Part shown: in pieces, positions 12,045 through 20,111 of the stretch
Layout: every line of letters begins with the position of its first letter
How positions within the stretch are numbered: the first letter of the stretch is position 1
Source: an uncultured Lysobacterales bacterium
GTDB taxonomy: Bacteria; Pseudomonadota; Gammaproteobacteria; Xanthomonadales; SZUA-36
Length of the DNA stretch: 51,411 nucleotides
Direction: 5' to 3'
NCBI GenBank assembly: GCA_937927755.1
Contig: CALBDB010000037.1
Coordinates: 1-51,411, forward strand
Notes under the pieces: generated by a model
Told to the model about the DNA's origin: nothing
Database searches by the model: none
The model's input: only the letters and a program-made list of their open reading frames with translations
Program-made: the position numbers and the translations under genes

Positions 12045-13213
12045 ACTGATGTGTCCTTCCATTCCGGGGTTGAAGCTGACTCACGCCGGTTCAGGTCGTC
12101 GATAATCGCATTGACATTCTCCGGGGTGACATCACCGCCACCCAGGCCGACCAGGTAATCCTGCAACAGCACATCGTTGCGCCCGATCAGTGTCGCTGCG
12201 ATTTCCTGCCAGAAAATGCCACCCGAGCCCGGTGAGTGGTTACGGTCCATCACGCCAACCCGCTTTGCGTTGCCTATGGCCTTCAGCAATTCCTCACGCG
12301 GGAATGGCCTGAACATCTTCAGACGTATCATGCCGATTTTCTCGCCCCTGGCCCGTCGCTCGTTGATCACGTTGTGCAGTGTGCGGGCCATGGTGTTGCA
12401 GGCGACCAGGATGGTTTCTGCATCTTCGATTTCAAAAGTTTCCAGTGCCCCGGCAGGGCGACGGCCAAAAATGCCTTCAAACTCGTTACGGGCTTCTTCC
12501 AGTACCGAAATCGCGTTTTCCATCGACTGTTGTATTTCGAAGCGGTGATGTTCGGTCTCATTTGGCATGGTCATACCACCAACGGTCGTGGGATGGGCAT
12601 GTTTCAGGCCGTGGGGAATAAGACAGTTTGGAAGGAATTCATCAACCTGCTCCTGCGTGGGCAGGTCGGCCACCATTTGCGTATGCGAGGTGACAAAACC
12701 ATCCAATGCCACGATCACGGGCAACATCACGCGGTGATCCTCGGCGACACGGAATGCCATCAGCGTCGTGTCCAGTAAATCCTGGTGACTGTCACAGTAA
12801 AACTGTAGCCAGGCAGCGTCACGCATCATCAGGCTGTCGCCCTGGTCCACCCATATGTTCCAGGGCGGCCCGAGGGTCCGGTTAACTGCCATCATCACGA
12901 TAGGCAGGCGGTAATAGCCGGCCGAGAAAATGTTTTCTGTCATGTAAGCCAGCCCATTCGAGGAACTGGCGGTAAATGCGCGGGCCCCGGCGAGGGATGC
13001 ACCTATGCAAACACCCATCGCGCTGTGTTCCGACTCGACCAGTACAACCCGGCCCCTGCTGAACGAAAAATCTGAAAGATACTCGATGATCTCTGTTTGC
13101 GGCGTTATCGGGTAGGCCCCCGCGCAGCAACCACGTGCATCGCGGTTCGCTTCACCTGCGAGAGCCAATGCGTAACCGGCAACATGGTTTCCGGTTGCAA
13201 GCGTTCTGGTCAT
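12041..13213 (-). CDS. porA: 2-oxoacid:acceptor oxidoreductase alpha subunit (PorA-like)
   Basis: This 390-residue alpha subunit begins with GNHVAGYALALAG and contains the family signatures YPITPQTEIIEYL, ESEHSAMGVCIGASLAGAR and TASSSNGLAYMTE. A Rossmann-like domain follows, with 'ETILVACNTMARTLHNV' and KMFRPFPREELL. It forms the pyrimidine-binding half of the TPP site with PorB, whose start codon overlaps its stop. It begins 17 bases after the fused gamma/flavin/delta gene. The set resembles the PadEFGHI phenylglyoxylate:NAD oxidoreductase of Azoarcus as well as pyruvate oxidoreductases. Confidence 0.88.
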   Translation of the reverse strand: MTRTLATGNHVAGYALALAGEANRDARGCCAGAYPITPQTEIIEYLSDFSFSRGRVVLVESEHSAMGVCIGASLAGARAFTASSSNGLAYMTENIFSAGYYRLPIVMMAVNRTLGPPWNIWVDQGDSLMMRDAAWLQFYCDSHQDLLDTTLMAFRVAEDHRVMLPVIVALDGFVTSHTQMVADLPTQEQVDEFLPNCLIPHGLKHAHPTTVGGMTMPNETEHHRFEIQQSMENAISVLEEARNEFEGIFGRRPAGALETFEIEDAETILVACNTMARTLHNVINERRARGEKIGMIRLKMFRPFPREELLKAIGNAKRVGVMDRNHSPGSGGIFWQEIAATLIGRNDVLLQDYLVGLGGGDVTPENVNAIIDDLNRRESASTPEWKDTSV

Positions 13214-13230
13214 TAATCTTTACTCCCTGT

Positions 13231-15453
13231 TTACAGGCCTGTCATGTAAATGGCCCCGCGCGGGCAGGCGGTCATGCACACTCCGCAACCCTTGCAGTAC
13301 TCCAGGTCGAAGACATATCCGTCTTCATCGTCGCTCCGCTGCAGAATACCTTCCGGACAATATTCCAGGCAGCGGTCACACTGGTTGCATACGCCGCAAC
13401 TGAGACAGCGCAGCGCCTCGCTGACGGCGCCGGCGCCATTGGGGCCGGCCTGGAAGCCCAGGTGCACTTCATCAAAACAACGCCGGCGTCCTTCCGCGCT
13501 GAGCGTGTTAACCTTTTCTCGTGCCTGGTGCGGAAAGCGGTGAAACTTAATCATCTCGGGGCCTGCCACGGTCTCAGGCAGCACCGGGAACAGGTCTTCG
13601 CCGCTCAGGGTGCGATGAATATGCCTCGCAGCCCTGACACCGCAGCCTATGGCCGCTGAGACAGTTCCCTCGTTGGTTGCAAAATCGCCACCCAGGAACA
13701 CCGGTGCGCCGCTCAGGCCGAGCAATGCTTCACCTTCCTTGATCTCTGCGCCTTCCGGGAGGATAGAAATATCGTGAGACTGCCCAAGTGCCAGGATGAC
13801 CAGGTCACAGGGCAAATCAAAAAGGGCTTCCGGGCTGGTATCAGCAATCGGCCTGGGCCTTCCGCTATCATCGGGTGGTCCCAGGACCATACCCTGGCAG
13901 GTCAGTTTGGGGCCATCACCTGAATCTGACAAACGGACCGGGGAGACAAGTTCATCGAGGATGATGCCTTCTTCCAGCGCCTGTTCGATTTCTTCGTGTA
14001 TAGCAGGCATTTCACTACGGGTCCGCCGATACACGACACGTACTTCATCGGCACCAATACGCAGGGCGGAACGGGCCGCATCCATTGCGGTGTTACCACC
14101 ACCGATGACTACCACGCGTTTGCCGTCCAGCCGTTCATTGCCCTGGCGAACACTTTCAAGGAAGTTCAGACCCTGTACCGGTGTCAGCAAACCCTTGCCG
14201 CCGAGGTCCAGATCACTGACATTCTGCAGCCCGGTACCAACAAATACTGCCTGGTAATCCTGGCTCAGACGCAGCATGTCTTCGCGTTCTAACTGGCTAC
14301 CTGTATGAACGGTAATGCCATGGCCGAGTATGTAGTCAATTTCCTCGTCCAGCACATCACGCGGCAAACGGTACGCCGGTATGCCGGTACGTAATACACC
14401 GCCCAGTTCATCACCAGCTTCGTACATCGTGACCGGGTATCCCAGGCGCGCAAGCTGGTATGCGGTTGTCAGTCCGGCGGGGCCGGAACCAACCACTGCA
14501 ATTGCTTCATCCCGGAAAGATTGTACCGGCTCCGGGCGTTTGCCAAGTTCGGCCGCAGACCGTTCAATTTCCCTGACATTCACCGAAGAGTCAAAATCCG
14601 CCCGGTTGCAGGTTTCCATACACGGCGCCGGACAAACACGGCCACATACGGCAGGCAGCGGAGATGTTTCAAGCAATATACCCAGGGCACGGTCAAAATC
14701 TTTATTGCCAACCGCATCCACAAACCCCCGCACATCATTGCCGGCGGGACAAACGTGGTTACAGGGTGGGGTCAGGTGACGTCTTTCCGGTTTTTCCGTG
14801 GCCCAGGTTCCGGTCTTGATCTTTGGCATACCGCCGAGGTCGTCATCGAACAGATGGGCAATGTGGTCTGCATCGTCGGCCTTCACCGGTTGGTGGATTT
14901 CGCCGGGCACGGTAAAGCTTTGTACTTTTTTGAATGCTTCACGTGCACAGGTCTTATTCGACCCGGTAAAATTCAAATGATCCAGCGCTGCCAGCATATC
15001 TGACAGGGACAGATTCAGCGCCCTGGCAACTGCACCCGCCATGGTGGTGTTGACGATTGGAACCGTCCGCGTACCAAGCCCATGGGCAACCGCAATACTG
15101 GTCGCATCAACCCTGGCAATATCACGTCCGGAGAAATGCTCCTGGCAATCGGTCTTGTCTTCACCCGTGTTGACGATGATAACGCCGCCGGGCTTCATAT
15201 TGGCATCCAGACCGGGCACGATCAGGGTGCGGTCCAGCACAACTATGTGATCAGGGTGCTTGATCTGGTTATGGTTAGTGATTTCTTCATCATCAACGCG
15301 GACATAAGCCTGGAGTGGCGCACCGGAGCGTTCCGCGGCATACACGCCAAATGCCTGCACGTACTTGCCTTTCAGAAAATAGGCCGAGGCGATAATCTTG
15401 GCCAGCGTAACGCCGCCCTGCCCTCCACGTCCGCAAATTGTGATTTCCATCAT
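13231..15453 (-). CDS. Fused 2-oxoacid oxidoreductase gamma + GltD-like FAD/NAD(P) + ferredoxin (delta) protein
   Basis: One 740-residue chain joins three subunits. Residues 1-185 are the gamma domain (ICGRGGQGGVTLAKI). Residues about 228-620 are a GltD-type flavin reductase with N-terminal Cys ligands 231, 235, 270, 274 and 278, the FAD motif VVGSGPAGLTTA, the NAD(P) motif VVIGGGNTAMDAA and a second FAD motif FLGGDFATNEGTVSAA. Residues 683-731 carry two ferredoxin clusters (LSCGVCNQCDRCLEYCP and CKGCGVCMTACP). In the Azoarcus phenylglyoxylate enzyme these parts are separate (PadE, PadH, PadF). The predicted role is passing electrons from the TPP centre to NAD(P), so no free ferredoxin would be needed. 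GGAG lies 8 bases before the start. Confidence 0.88.
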   Translation of the reverse strand: MMEITICGRGGQGGVTLAKIIASAYFLKGKYVQAFGVYAAERSGAPLQAYVRVDDEEITNHNQIKHPDHIVVLDRTLIVPGLDANMKPGGVIIVNTGEDKTDCQEHFSGRDIARVDATSIAVAHGLGTRTVPIVNTTMAGAVARALNLSLSDMLAALDHLNFTGSNKTCAREAFKKVQSFTVPGEIHQPVKADDADHIAHLFDDDLGGMPKIKTGTWATEKPERRHLTPPCNHVCPAGNDVRGFVDAVGNKDFDRALGILLETSPLPAVCGRVCPAPCMETCNRADFDSSVNVREIERSAAELGKRPEPVQSFRDEAIAVVGSGPAGLTTAYQLARLGYPVTMYEAGDELGGVLRTGIPAYRLPRDVLDEEIDYILGHGITVHTGSQLEREDMLRLSQDYQAVFVGTGLQNVSDLDLGGKGLLTPVQGLNFLESVRQGNERLDGKRVVVIGGGNTAMDAARSALRIGADEVRVVYRRTRSEMPAIHEEIEQALEEGIILDELVSPVRLSDSGDGPKLTCQGMVLGPPDDSGRPRPIADTSPEALFDLPCDLVILALGQSHDISILPEGAEIKEGEALLGLSGAPVFLGGDFATNEGTVSAAIGCGVRAARHIHRTLSGEDLFPVLPETVAGPEMIKFHRFPHQAREKVNTLSAEGRRRCFDEVHLGFQAGPNGAGAVSEALRCLSCGVCNQCDRCLEYCPEGILQRSDDEDGYVFDLEYCKGCGVCMTACPRGAIYMTGL

Positions 15454-15566
15454 TGCGTCAGCTCCTTACTTTTCTGGGCGTTCCACTGGGTGAGCCCAGG
15501 TTTCGTTCGAAATCGAGGATCCGGGTAGGTCTGATGTCAACTTACGCCTCTTCAAACGAGCCGTAA

Positions 15567-15580
15567 ATGACTATAATCAA
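15567..15580 (-). promoter_or_regulatory. Near-consensus FNR-type box upstream of the oxidoreductase operon
   Basis: On the minus strand the sequence is TTGATTATAGTCAT, one base off TTGAY-N4-RTCAA. Its centre (15573.5) lies 120 bases before the start of the gamma/flavin/delta gene. A start site 41.5 bases downstream would need a -10 at TAAGTT (15544-15539), which is weak. A palindrome, CCGGACGTCCGG, also lies at 15611-15622. Confidence 0.4.
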
Positions 15581-15634
15581 GTGCCCTGCATTTAGTTTTA
15601 AAGACCGTATCCGGACGTCCGGCCGGCTTTTGGA

Positions 15635-17509
15635 CTAGCGAATTTCATCGCCCGGCAAAATACTGAATGACAGGTGGTAAATACCTGATTCCAGTGTGCT
15701 TTCTATCGGGTTTGGCGCACACTTGTGAAAGATGTGCAGCATCCTCGCATTATCCTGGAGCACGTCGGCAGTGAACTTTGCAATACCGCGTTTGCGGGCC
15801 ACTTTGAGCAGTTGGTTAAACATGGCCATGCCCAAGCCCAGGTCCTGCCAGTCATCCCTGACGATGAAGGCCACCTCGGCAGCGTTTGACGCCTTTGTAA
15901 TCGAGTAACGGCCGATGGCAACAATCATCTCGTGCTCGTCTTCCCGCACCACACTGGCCAGGGCCAGTTCGTTCACGTAGTCAATATTGACGAACTTTCT
16001 GAGCTTATGATGCGGCATGGATTTCATTTTCGTGAAGAAGCGGTGGTACAGCGTATTTTCAGAGCAGCCGTAGAACAGGTCGCGCGTCATATCTTCATCT
16101 GTCGGCAGGATCGGGCGGGTATGAACGTCTTTACCATCCGATGTTTTGAACCTTTTCTCAAACGATTTGCGATTCAAATCACCGACACCGTAAACAGCAA
16201 CCTGGTCGCTGTAGACCATCTTCCGGTTGCGGGCCTCTTCCATCAGCCTGTCCCTGTGGTCCGGGTGTGCGATATGTATCAGGGCCATGGCACGTTCGCG
16301 AATGGTTTTTCCGTGCAAATCAGCAATACCGTATTCGGTCACCACGTAATGGACATCGCCCCGGCTCGTCACAACGCCGGCACCCTCTGTCAGCGTTGGA
16401 GCTATGCGCGAAATTTTTCCACCTGCTGCAGTGGACGGCAGGGCGATGATCGGCCTGCCCTCATGAGAGCGTGATGCGCCGCGGATAAAATCGACCTGCC
16501 CACCAATACCGCTGTAAAAGTAAGAACCGAGGGAATCCGCACATACCTGGCCGGTCAGATCGACTTGCAGGGCTGAGTTGATGGCCACCACGCGGTCGTT
16601 CTGTGCTATCCGGAACGGATCATTGGTAAATTCCGAGGGGTGAAATTCACACATCGGGTTATTGTCGATAAAGTCGTAAAGCCGTCGCGTGCCAATAACA
16701 AAACTGGCCACGATCTTACCCTTGTGAATATTCTTTCGTGAGCCGTTGATGACACCCTTCTCCACGAGTTCGATTACACCATCGGAGAACATTTCAGTGT
16801 GAATGCCAAGATCTTTCTTGTCACCGAGACATGAAAGAACCGCATCTGGAATTGTGCCAATGCCAAGCTGCAGCGTGGAGCCATCCTGGATCAAATCGGC
16901 AATGTGCTGCCCAATGCGTTGTGCAACCTCGTCCATCTCCCCTGCCGGCGCTTCCAGAATGGACTCATCACTGGGCACCAATGCATGGATACGGCTGACA
17001 TGAATGAAACAGTCACCCAGTGTGCGCGGCATATTGGGATTAACCTCGGCGACAATGTAACGGGCGCTTTCCGCACCTGCCTTGGTCACATCGACACTGA
17101 CCCCGTAGCTGCAATACCCGTGCTCATCCGGCGGCGAAACCTGGATCAGCGCAACGTCTATCGGCAACTTTCCACGGCGGAAAAGCCGCGGCACCTCGGA
17201 AAGGAAAACAGGGGTAAAATCAGCGCGCCCTTCGGCAACCGCACCGCGGACATTGGGCCCAATAAACAGCGCATTGTGGCGGAAGCCGTCTTTCAGGCGC
17301 GGGTCGGTGTAGGGGGCGGTGCCGAGGGTCAGGATATGGGTAATTTGCGTGTCGGCCAGCTCAGTTCCACGCTCAGCCAGGGCACTGACCAGCAGCTGCG
17401 GTTCCGCCGCACCAGAACCAATGAAGACCCGCCGGCCACTCCTGACTTTCCGAACTGCTTTCTCCGCAGTAGTCACCTTGTCCTTGTAAATTTCTTTCCA
17501 GTCGCTCAT
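15635..17509 (-). CDS. Acetyl-CoA hydrolase/CoA-transferase fused to a C-terminal GNAT acetyltransferase domain
   Basis: This 624-residue protein has two parts. Residues 1 to about 430 are a family I-like acetyl-CoA hydrolase/transferase, with GSGAAEPQLLVSAL, LQLGIGTIPDAVLSCLG, GIHTEMFSDGVIELV and VVTEYGIADLHGKTIRERA. Residues from about 465 form a GNAT domain, with FIVRDDWQDLGLGMAMF as the acetyl-CoA loop. The first part would move CoA between acetate and another acid; the second could acetylate a protein or small molecule. The start at 17509 matches where the family begins, though its Shine-Dalgarno is weak; a GTG at 17545 lies inside a hairpin. It is upstream of the oxidoreductase genes on the same strand, 181 bases apart. 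Confidence 0.85.
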   Translation of the reverse strand: MSDWKEIYKDKVTTAEKAVRKVRSGRRVFIGSGAAEPQLLVSALAERGTELADTQITHILTLGTAPYTDPRLKDGFRHNALFIGPNVRGAVAEGRADFTPVFLSEVPRLFRRGKLPIDVALIQVSPPDEHGYCSYGVSVDVTKAGAESARYIVAEVNPNMPRTLGDCFIHVSRIHALVPSDESILEAPAGEMDEVAQRIGQHIADLIQDGSTLQLGIGTIPDAVLSCLGDKKDLGIHTEMFSDGVIELVEKGVINGSRKNIHKGKIVASFVIGTRRLYDFIDNNPMCEFHPSEFTNDPFRIAQNDRVVAINSALQVDLTGQVCADSLGSYFYSGIGGQVDFIRGASRSHEGRPIIALPSTAAGGKISRIAPTLTEGAGVVTSRGDVHYVVTEYGIADLHGKTIRERAMALIHIAHPDHRDRLMEEARNRKMVYSDQVAVYGVGDLNRKSFEKRFKTSDGKDVHTRPILPTDEDMTRDLFYGCSENTLYHRFFTKMKSMPHHKLRKFVNIDYVNELALASVVREDEHEMIVAIGRYSITKASNAAEVAFIVRDDWQDLGLGMAMFNQLLKVARKRGIAKFTADVLQDNARMLHIFHKCAPNPIESTLESGIYHLSFSILPGDEIR

Positions 17510-17533
17510 TGGGTATGCTCTTGATTCAATCAA

Positions 17534-17561
17534 TAAAAATAGCACCCGAATTGTGGGTGCT
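17534..17561 (-). terminator. Intrinsic terminator hairpin in the CoA-transferase leader
   Basis: Read on the minus strand, AGCACCC (17561-17555) pairs perfectly with GGGTGCT (17547-17541) around a 7-base loop, and ATTTTTATT follows. It sits 25-50 bases before the start codon and downstream of the predicted FNR promoter. No minus-strand gene lies upstream for it to terminate, so attenuation of the leader is the likeliest use. Confidence 0.6.
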
Positions 17562-17600
17562 GTTATGTTTTGAAGGATATTTGATCTTCCCCGAAACCCT

Positions 17601-17649
17601 TGGTGTGAGAATACACTTTTTGGGTCTTAATGCAGTTGATGTTAGTCAA
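17601..17649 (-). promoter_or_regulatory. Predicted class II FNR-type promoter of the CoA-transferase gene
   Basis: TTGACTAACATCAA on the minus strand (17649-17636) fits TTGAY-N4-RTCAA fully. A -10 candidate, TATTCT, lies at 17613-17608. A start site seven bases on (about 17601) puts the box centre at -41.5, the classic class II FNR distance. The leader to the start codon would be about 92 bases. Confidence 0.65.
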
Positions 17650-17682
17650 GCGGCGGGGGGGTTTTTGGAACGGAAACTTGGC

Positions 17683-17898
17683 GCCGTGCCCGGCCAAGGG
17701 GGCGCAGCACCTCCCCCGGCTAATCTAGTGCCGTGCAAAATTGCAAATCTTCGATTGACTGTGTGCTTTAGCACGGCGGTACTCAGTGATGGGTCGGGGG
17801 ATTACTCCCGGAACCGTGAGCGACATGGATGTCGCGACCGAGCCCCCATGGACGGGTTCACGGCGTGTTCCGGGAGTAACCCCCGGCTCAGCACCCCA
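17683..17898. repeat. Mosaic intergenic repeat, copy C (long hairpin)
   Basis: This repeat lies between divergent genes. Arms 17796-17814 and 17867-17884 (GTTCCGGGAGTAACCCCC) pair with a single one-base bulge. Its left edge matches copy A and its right edge matches copy B in reverse. A small frame inside reads through it, but the sequence is explained by the repeat. The remaining bases to 18048 hold no gene I can support. Confidence 0.8.
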
Positions 17899-18048
17899 CA
17901 CCCTATGCGCACCGCCAAAACCTTATAGGTCCAGCACTCCCCTATACCCTAAACGCACCACAACCCAAACTAGTTTGAAACCAACATCACTAATCCACTA
18001 CCATGCACATGCCAGCTATTTCACTATTTCCTACTGCGGAGCCCACAA

Positions 18049-18738
18049 GTGACCACCCTGTATATCGCCAATAAGAACTACTCATCCTGGTCACTGCGCC
18101 CCTGGCTCCTGATGAAGGAATTATCCATCCCCTTCGATGAGGATATCAGACCCCTGCTGGAAGGTTCCTGCTGGGATTCATACCGCGAATTCAGTCCCAA
18201 CGGCCGGGTACCCTGTCTCCACGACGGCGGCACGGTAGTCTGGGAGTCCCTGGCGATTGTTGAATACCTGGCTGAGCGTCATCAAGGCGTATGGCCGCAG
18301 GATAGAGCAGCTCGCACATGGGCGCGTTGTGCCGCTTCGGAAATGCATGCGGGCTTTTCCGCGCTTCGAAACGAATGCCCAATGTGTTGTGGCGTCAGGG
18401 TAGAGATGAAATCAATATCGCCTGCACTTCAACACGATCTCGATCGGATAGACGAATTGTGGAGCGAAGGCCTGGAGCGTTTCGGCGGTCCGTTCCTGGC
18501 CGGTGATGCCTTTTGTGCAGTCGATGCTTTTTTTGCGCCCGTTGCTTTCCGCATACAAACCTACCGGCTGCGCCTGGGTGACACTGCTGCGGCATACGCG
18601 CAACGGCTGCTGAATCTTGGGTTCATGCGCGAGTGGTATGAAGCGGGGCTTCAGGAAAGCTGGCGTGAACTAAGCCATGACCAGGAAATTACGGAAGCAG
18701 GGACGCTTATCGCAGACCTGCGCGCACCAGCGAGGTAA
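18049..18738 (+). CDS. Glutathione S-transferase family protein
   Basis: This 229-residue cytoplasmic protein starts at GTG with GGAG seven bases upstream. The thioredoxin-like N-terminal domain shows LYIANKNYSSWSLRPWLLMK, with Ser residues in the catalytic area, then GRVPCLHDGG and WESLAIVEYLAE, the glutathione-binding loop. The C-terminal helical domain ends with RLLNLGFMREWYEAG. These features fit the GST group often called zeta/YfcF-like, used in detoxification or isomerisation with glutathione. hemH begins 7 bases downstream, so the two are probably cotranscribed. The substrate is unknown. Confidence 0.85.
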   Translation: MTTLYIANKNYSSWSLRPWLLMKELSIPFDEDIRPLLEGSCWDSYREFSPNGRVPCLHDGGTVVWESLAIVEYLAERHQGVWPQDRAARTWARCAASEMHAGFSALRNECPMCCGVRVEMKSISPALQHDLDRIDELWSEGLERFGGPFLAGDAFCAVDAFFAPVAFRIQTYRLRLGDTAAAYAQRLLNLGFMREWYEAGLQESWRELSHDQEITEAGTLIADLRAPAR

Positions 18739-18745
18739 TGATGCA

Positions 18746-19762
18746 ATGAGTAACAGGGCAGTACTTTTAACCAATCTCGGTTCACCTGATAAGCCGGACG
18801 CACCTTCGGTCAGACGTTATTTGGACCAGTTCCTGATGGATCCTTATGTGATTCAGTTACCATGGATCCTGCGTCGTATGATTGTCAGCCTGTTCGTATT
18901 GCCTAGCAGGCCCAAATCCTCCGCCGAGGCCTACCAAAGCGTTTGGACCCCGGACGGGTCACCCCTGGTCGTTTTATCAGAGCGCTTATTGAAAGCAGTT
19001 CAGGCGAAAACAGACGTTCCGGTCGCCATGGCCATGCGTTATGGCAACCCGAGTATCGAATCGGAGATGTTGAAACTCGCCAAAACTGATGGCGTCGATG
19101 AAATCCTGTTGATGCCGCTTTACCCGCACTTTGCAGACAGCACGTTTAAAACATCGGTTGAAGAGGCAAAAAGGGTTATCGACAAACACAATCTCGATAT
19201 CAAACTTACCGTCTTCCCACCGTTTTATCAGCGGGACGACTACATCGCCGCCCTGGTGGCCAGCACTGCACCCTGGATCAACGCTGAAAACAACTTTGAG
19301 CATGTGCTTTTCAGCTATCACGGTTTGCCGGAATCACACCTGGTGAAAGCAGACCCGACAGGCGTGCATTGCCTGAAATCTACCGACTGCTGCCAGCAGC
19401 CGTCAGCTGCACATGCCAGCTGCTACAGGCACCAGGTTTTACGCACCACCGAGTGTTTTGTGCAGCAGGCCGGTTTGAGACCGGACCAGTATTCAATCGC
19501 ATTCCAATCGCGGTTGGGCAAGGCAAAATGGCTGGAGCCCAGTACGGTTGATACCCTGGAAAAACTGGCCCGCGATGGTGTCAGGAACCTGCTCGTCATG
19601 TGCCCGGCATTTGTTACCGACTGCCTGGAAACACTTGAAGAGATTGCCATCCAGGGATCGGAGATATTCCAGCAGGCGGGTGGAGAATCCCTGACACTGA
19701 TCCCCTGCCTGAACGCTCACGAAGAATGGGTACAGGTTGTCTCGGCATGGTGCGAGCGATGA
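18746..19762 (+). CDS. hemH: Ferrochelatase with internal four-Cys motif (probable [2Fe-2S])
   Basis: It inserts ferrous iron into protoporphyrin IX, the last step of protohaem synthesis. The 338 residues begin VLLTNLGSPDKP and hold the catalytic HVLFSYHGLPESH with His192, and the downstream VMCPAFVTDCLETLEE. Just after the active site Cys209, 215, 216 and 226 fall within 18 residues. This matches, as I recall it, the class of bacterial ferrochelatases that bind [2Fe-2S] through an internal segment of about 20 residues. The start at 18746 gives the usual N-terminus; GAGG lies ten bases upstream. It follows the GST gene by 7 bases. Confidence 0.93.
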   Translation: MSNRAVLLTNLGSPDKPDAPSVRRYLDQFLMDPYVIQLPWILRRMIVSLFVLPSRPKSSAEAYQSVWTPDGSPLVVLSERLLKAVQAKTDVPVAMAMRYGNPSIESEMLKLAKTDGVDEILLMPLYPHFADSTFKTSVEEAKRVIDKHNLDIKLTVFPPFYQRDDYIAALVASTAPWINAENNFEHVLFSYHGLPESHLVKADPTGVHCLKSTDCCQQPSAAHASCYRHQVLRTTECFVQQAGLRPDQYSIAFQSRLGKAKWLEPSTVDTLEKLARDGVRNLLVMCPAFVTDCLETLEEIAIQGSEIFQQAGGESLTLIPCLNAHEEWVQVVSAWCER

Positions 19763-19783
19763 TCATAATGACACCTGTCTCGA

Positions 19784-20110
19784 TTACACCTGTTCCGGCT
19801 CAACCCTGACCGCGGTTCCCACGGCCAGCAATTCGGCCGCGCCACCCACGATCACCGACGTGGTGAAGCGGGTGGCAACGATGGCATTGGCTCCCAGGCG
19901 TTCTGCCTCTGCAACCATGCGGTCGATCGTGTGTTCGCGGCTCTCAGCCATCAGCTTGGTGTACTCGTGTATTTCCCCACCGACTATATTTCTCAGGCCG
20001 GCCACGATATCCCTGCCCACATGGCGCGCACGCACTGTGTTTCCACGCACCAGTCCAAGTGTCTTCACGATTCGATGATTTGCTACTTTTTCACTGGTTA
20101 CTACTAACAT
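19784..20110 (-). CDS. YbjQ/UPF0145-family protein
   Basis: This 108-residue cytoplasmic protein matches the YbjQ (UPF0145) family. It has VTSEKVANHRIVKTLGLVRG at the start, GGEIHEYTKLMAESREH in the middle and the hallmark AERLGANAIVATRFTTS near the end. Family members form small oligomeric rings and have been suggested to bind metals, but the role is unproven. It begins one base after the stop of the anti-sigma gene, so it is the last gene of the sigma operon and may belong to the same stress response. Confidence 0.9.
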   Translation of the reverse strand: MLVVTSEKVANHRIVKTLGLVRGNTVRARHVGRDIVAGLRNIVGGEIHEYTKLMAESREHTIDRMVAEAERLGANAIVATRFTTSVIVGGAAELLAVGTAVRVEPEQV

Positions 20111-20111
20111 T

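Noticed and set aside
17786-18052. An 88-codon open frame on the plus strand
   Set aside because: Its first half is the hairpin repeat copy C read through, and it overlaps the start of the GST gene; similar frames arise wherever the repeat occurs.
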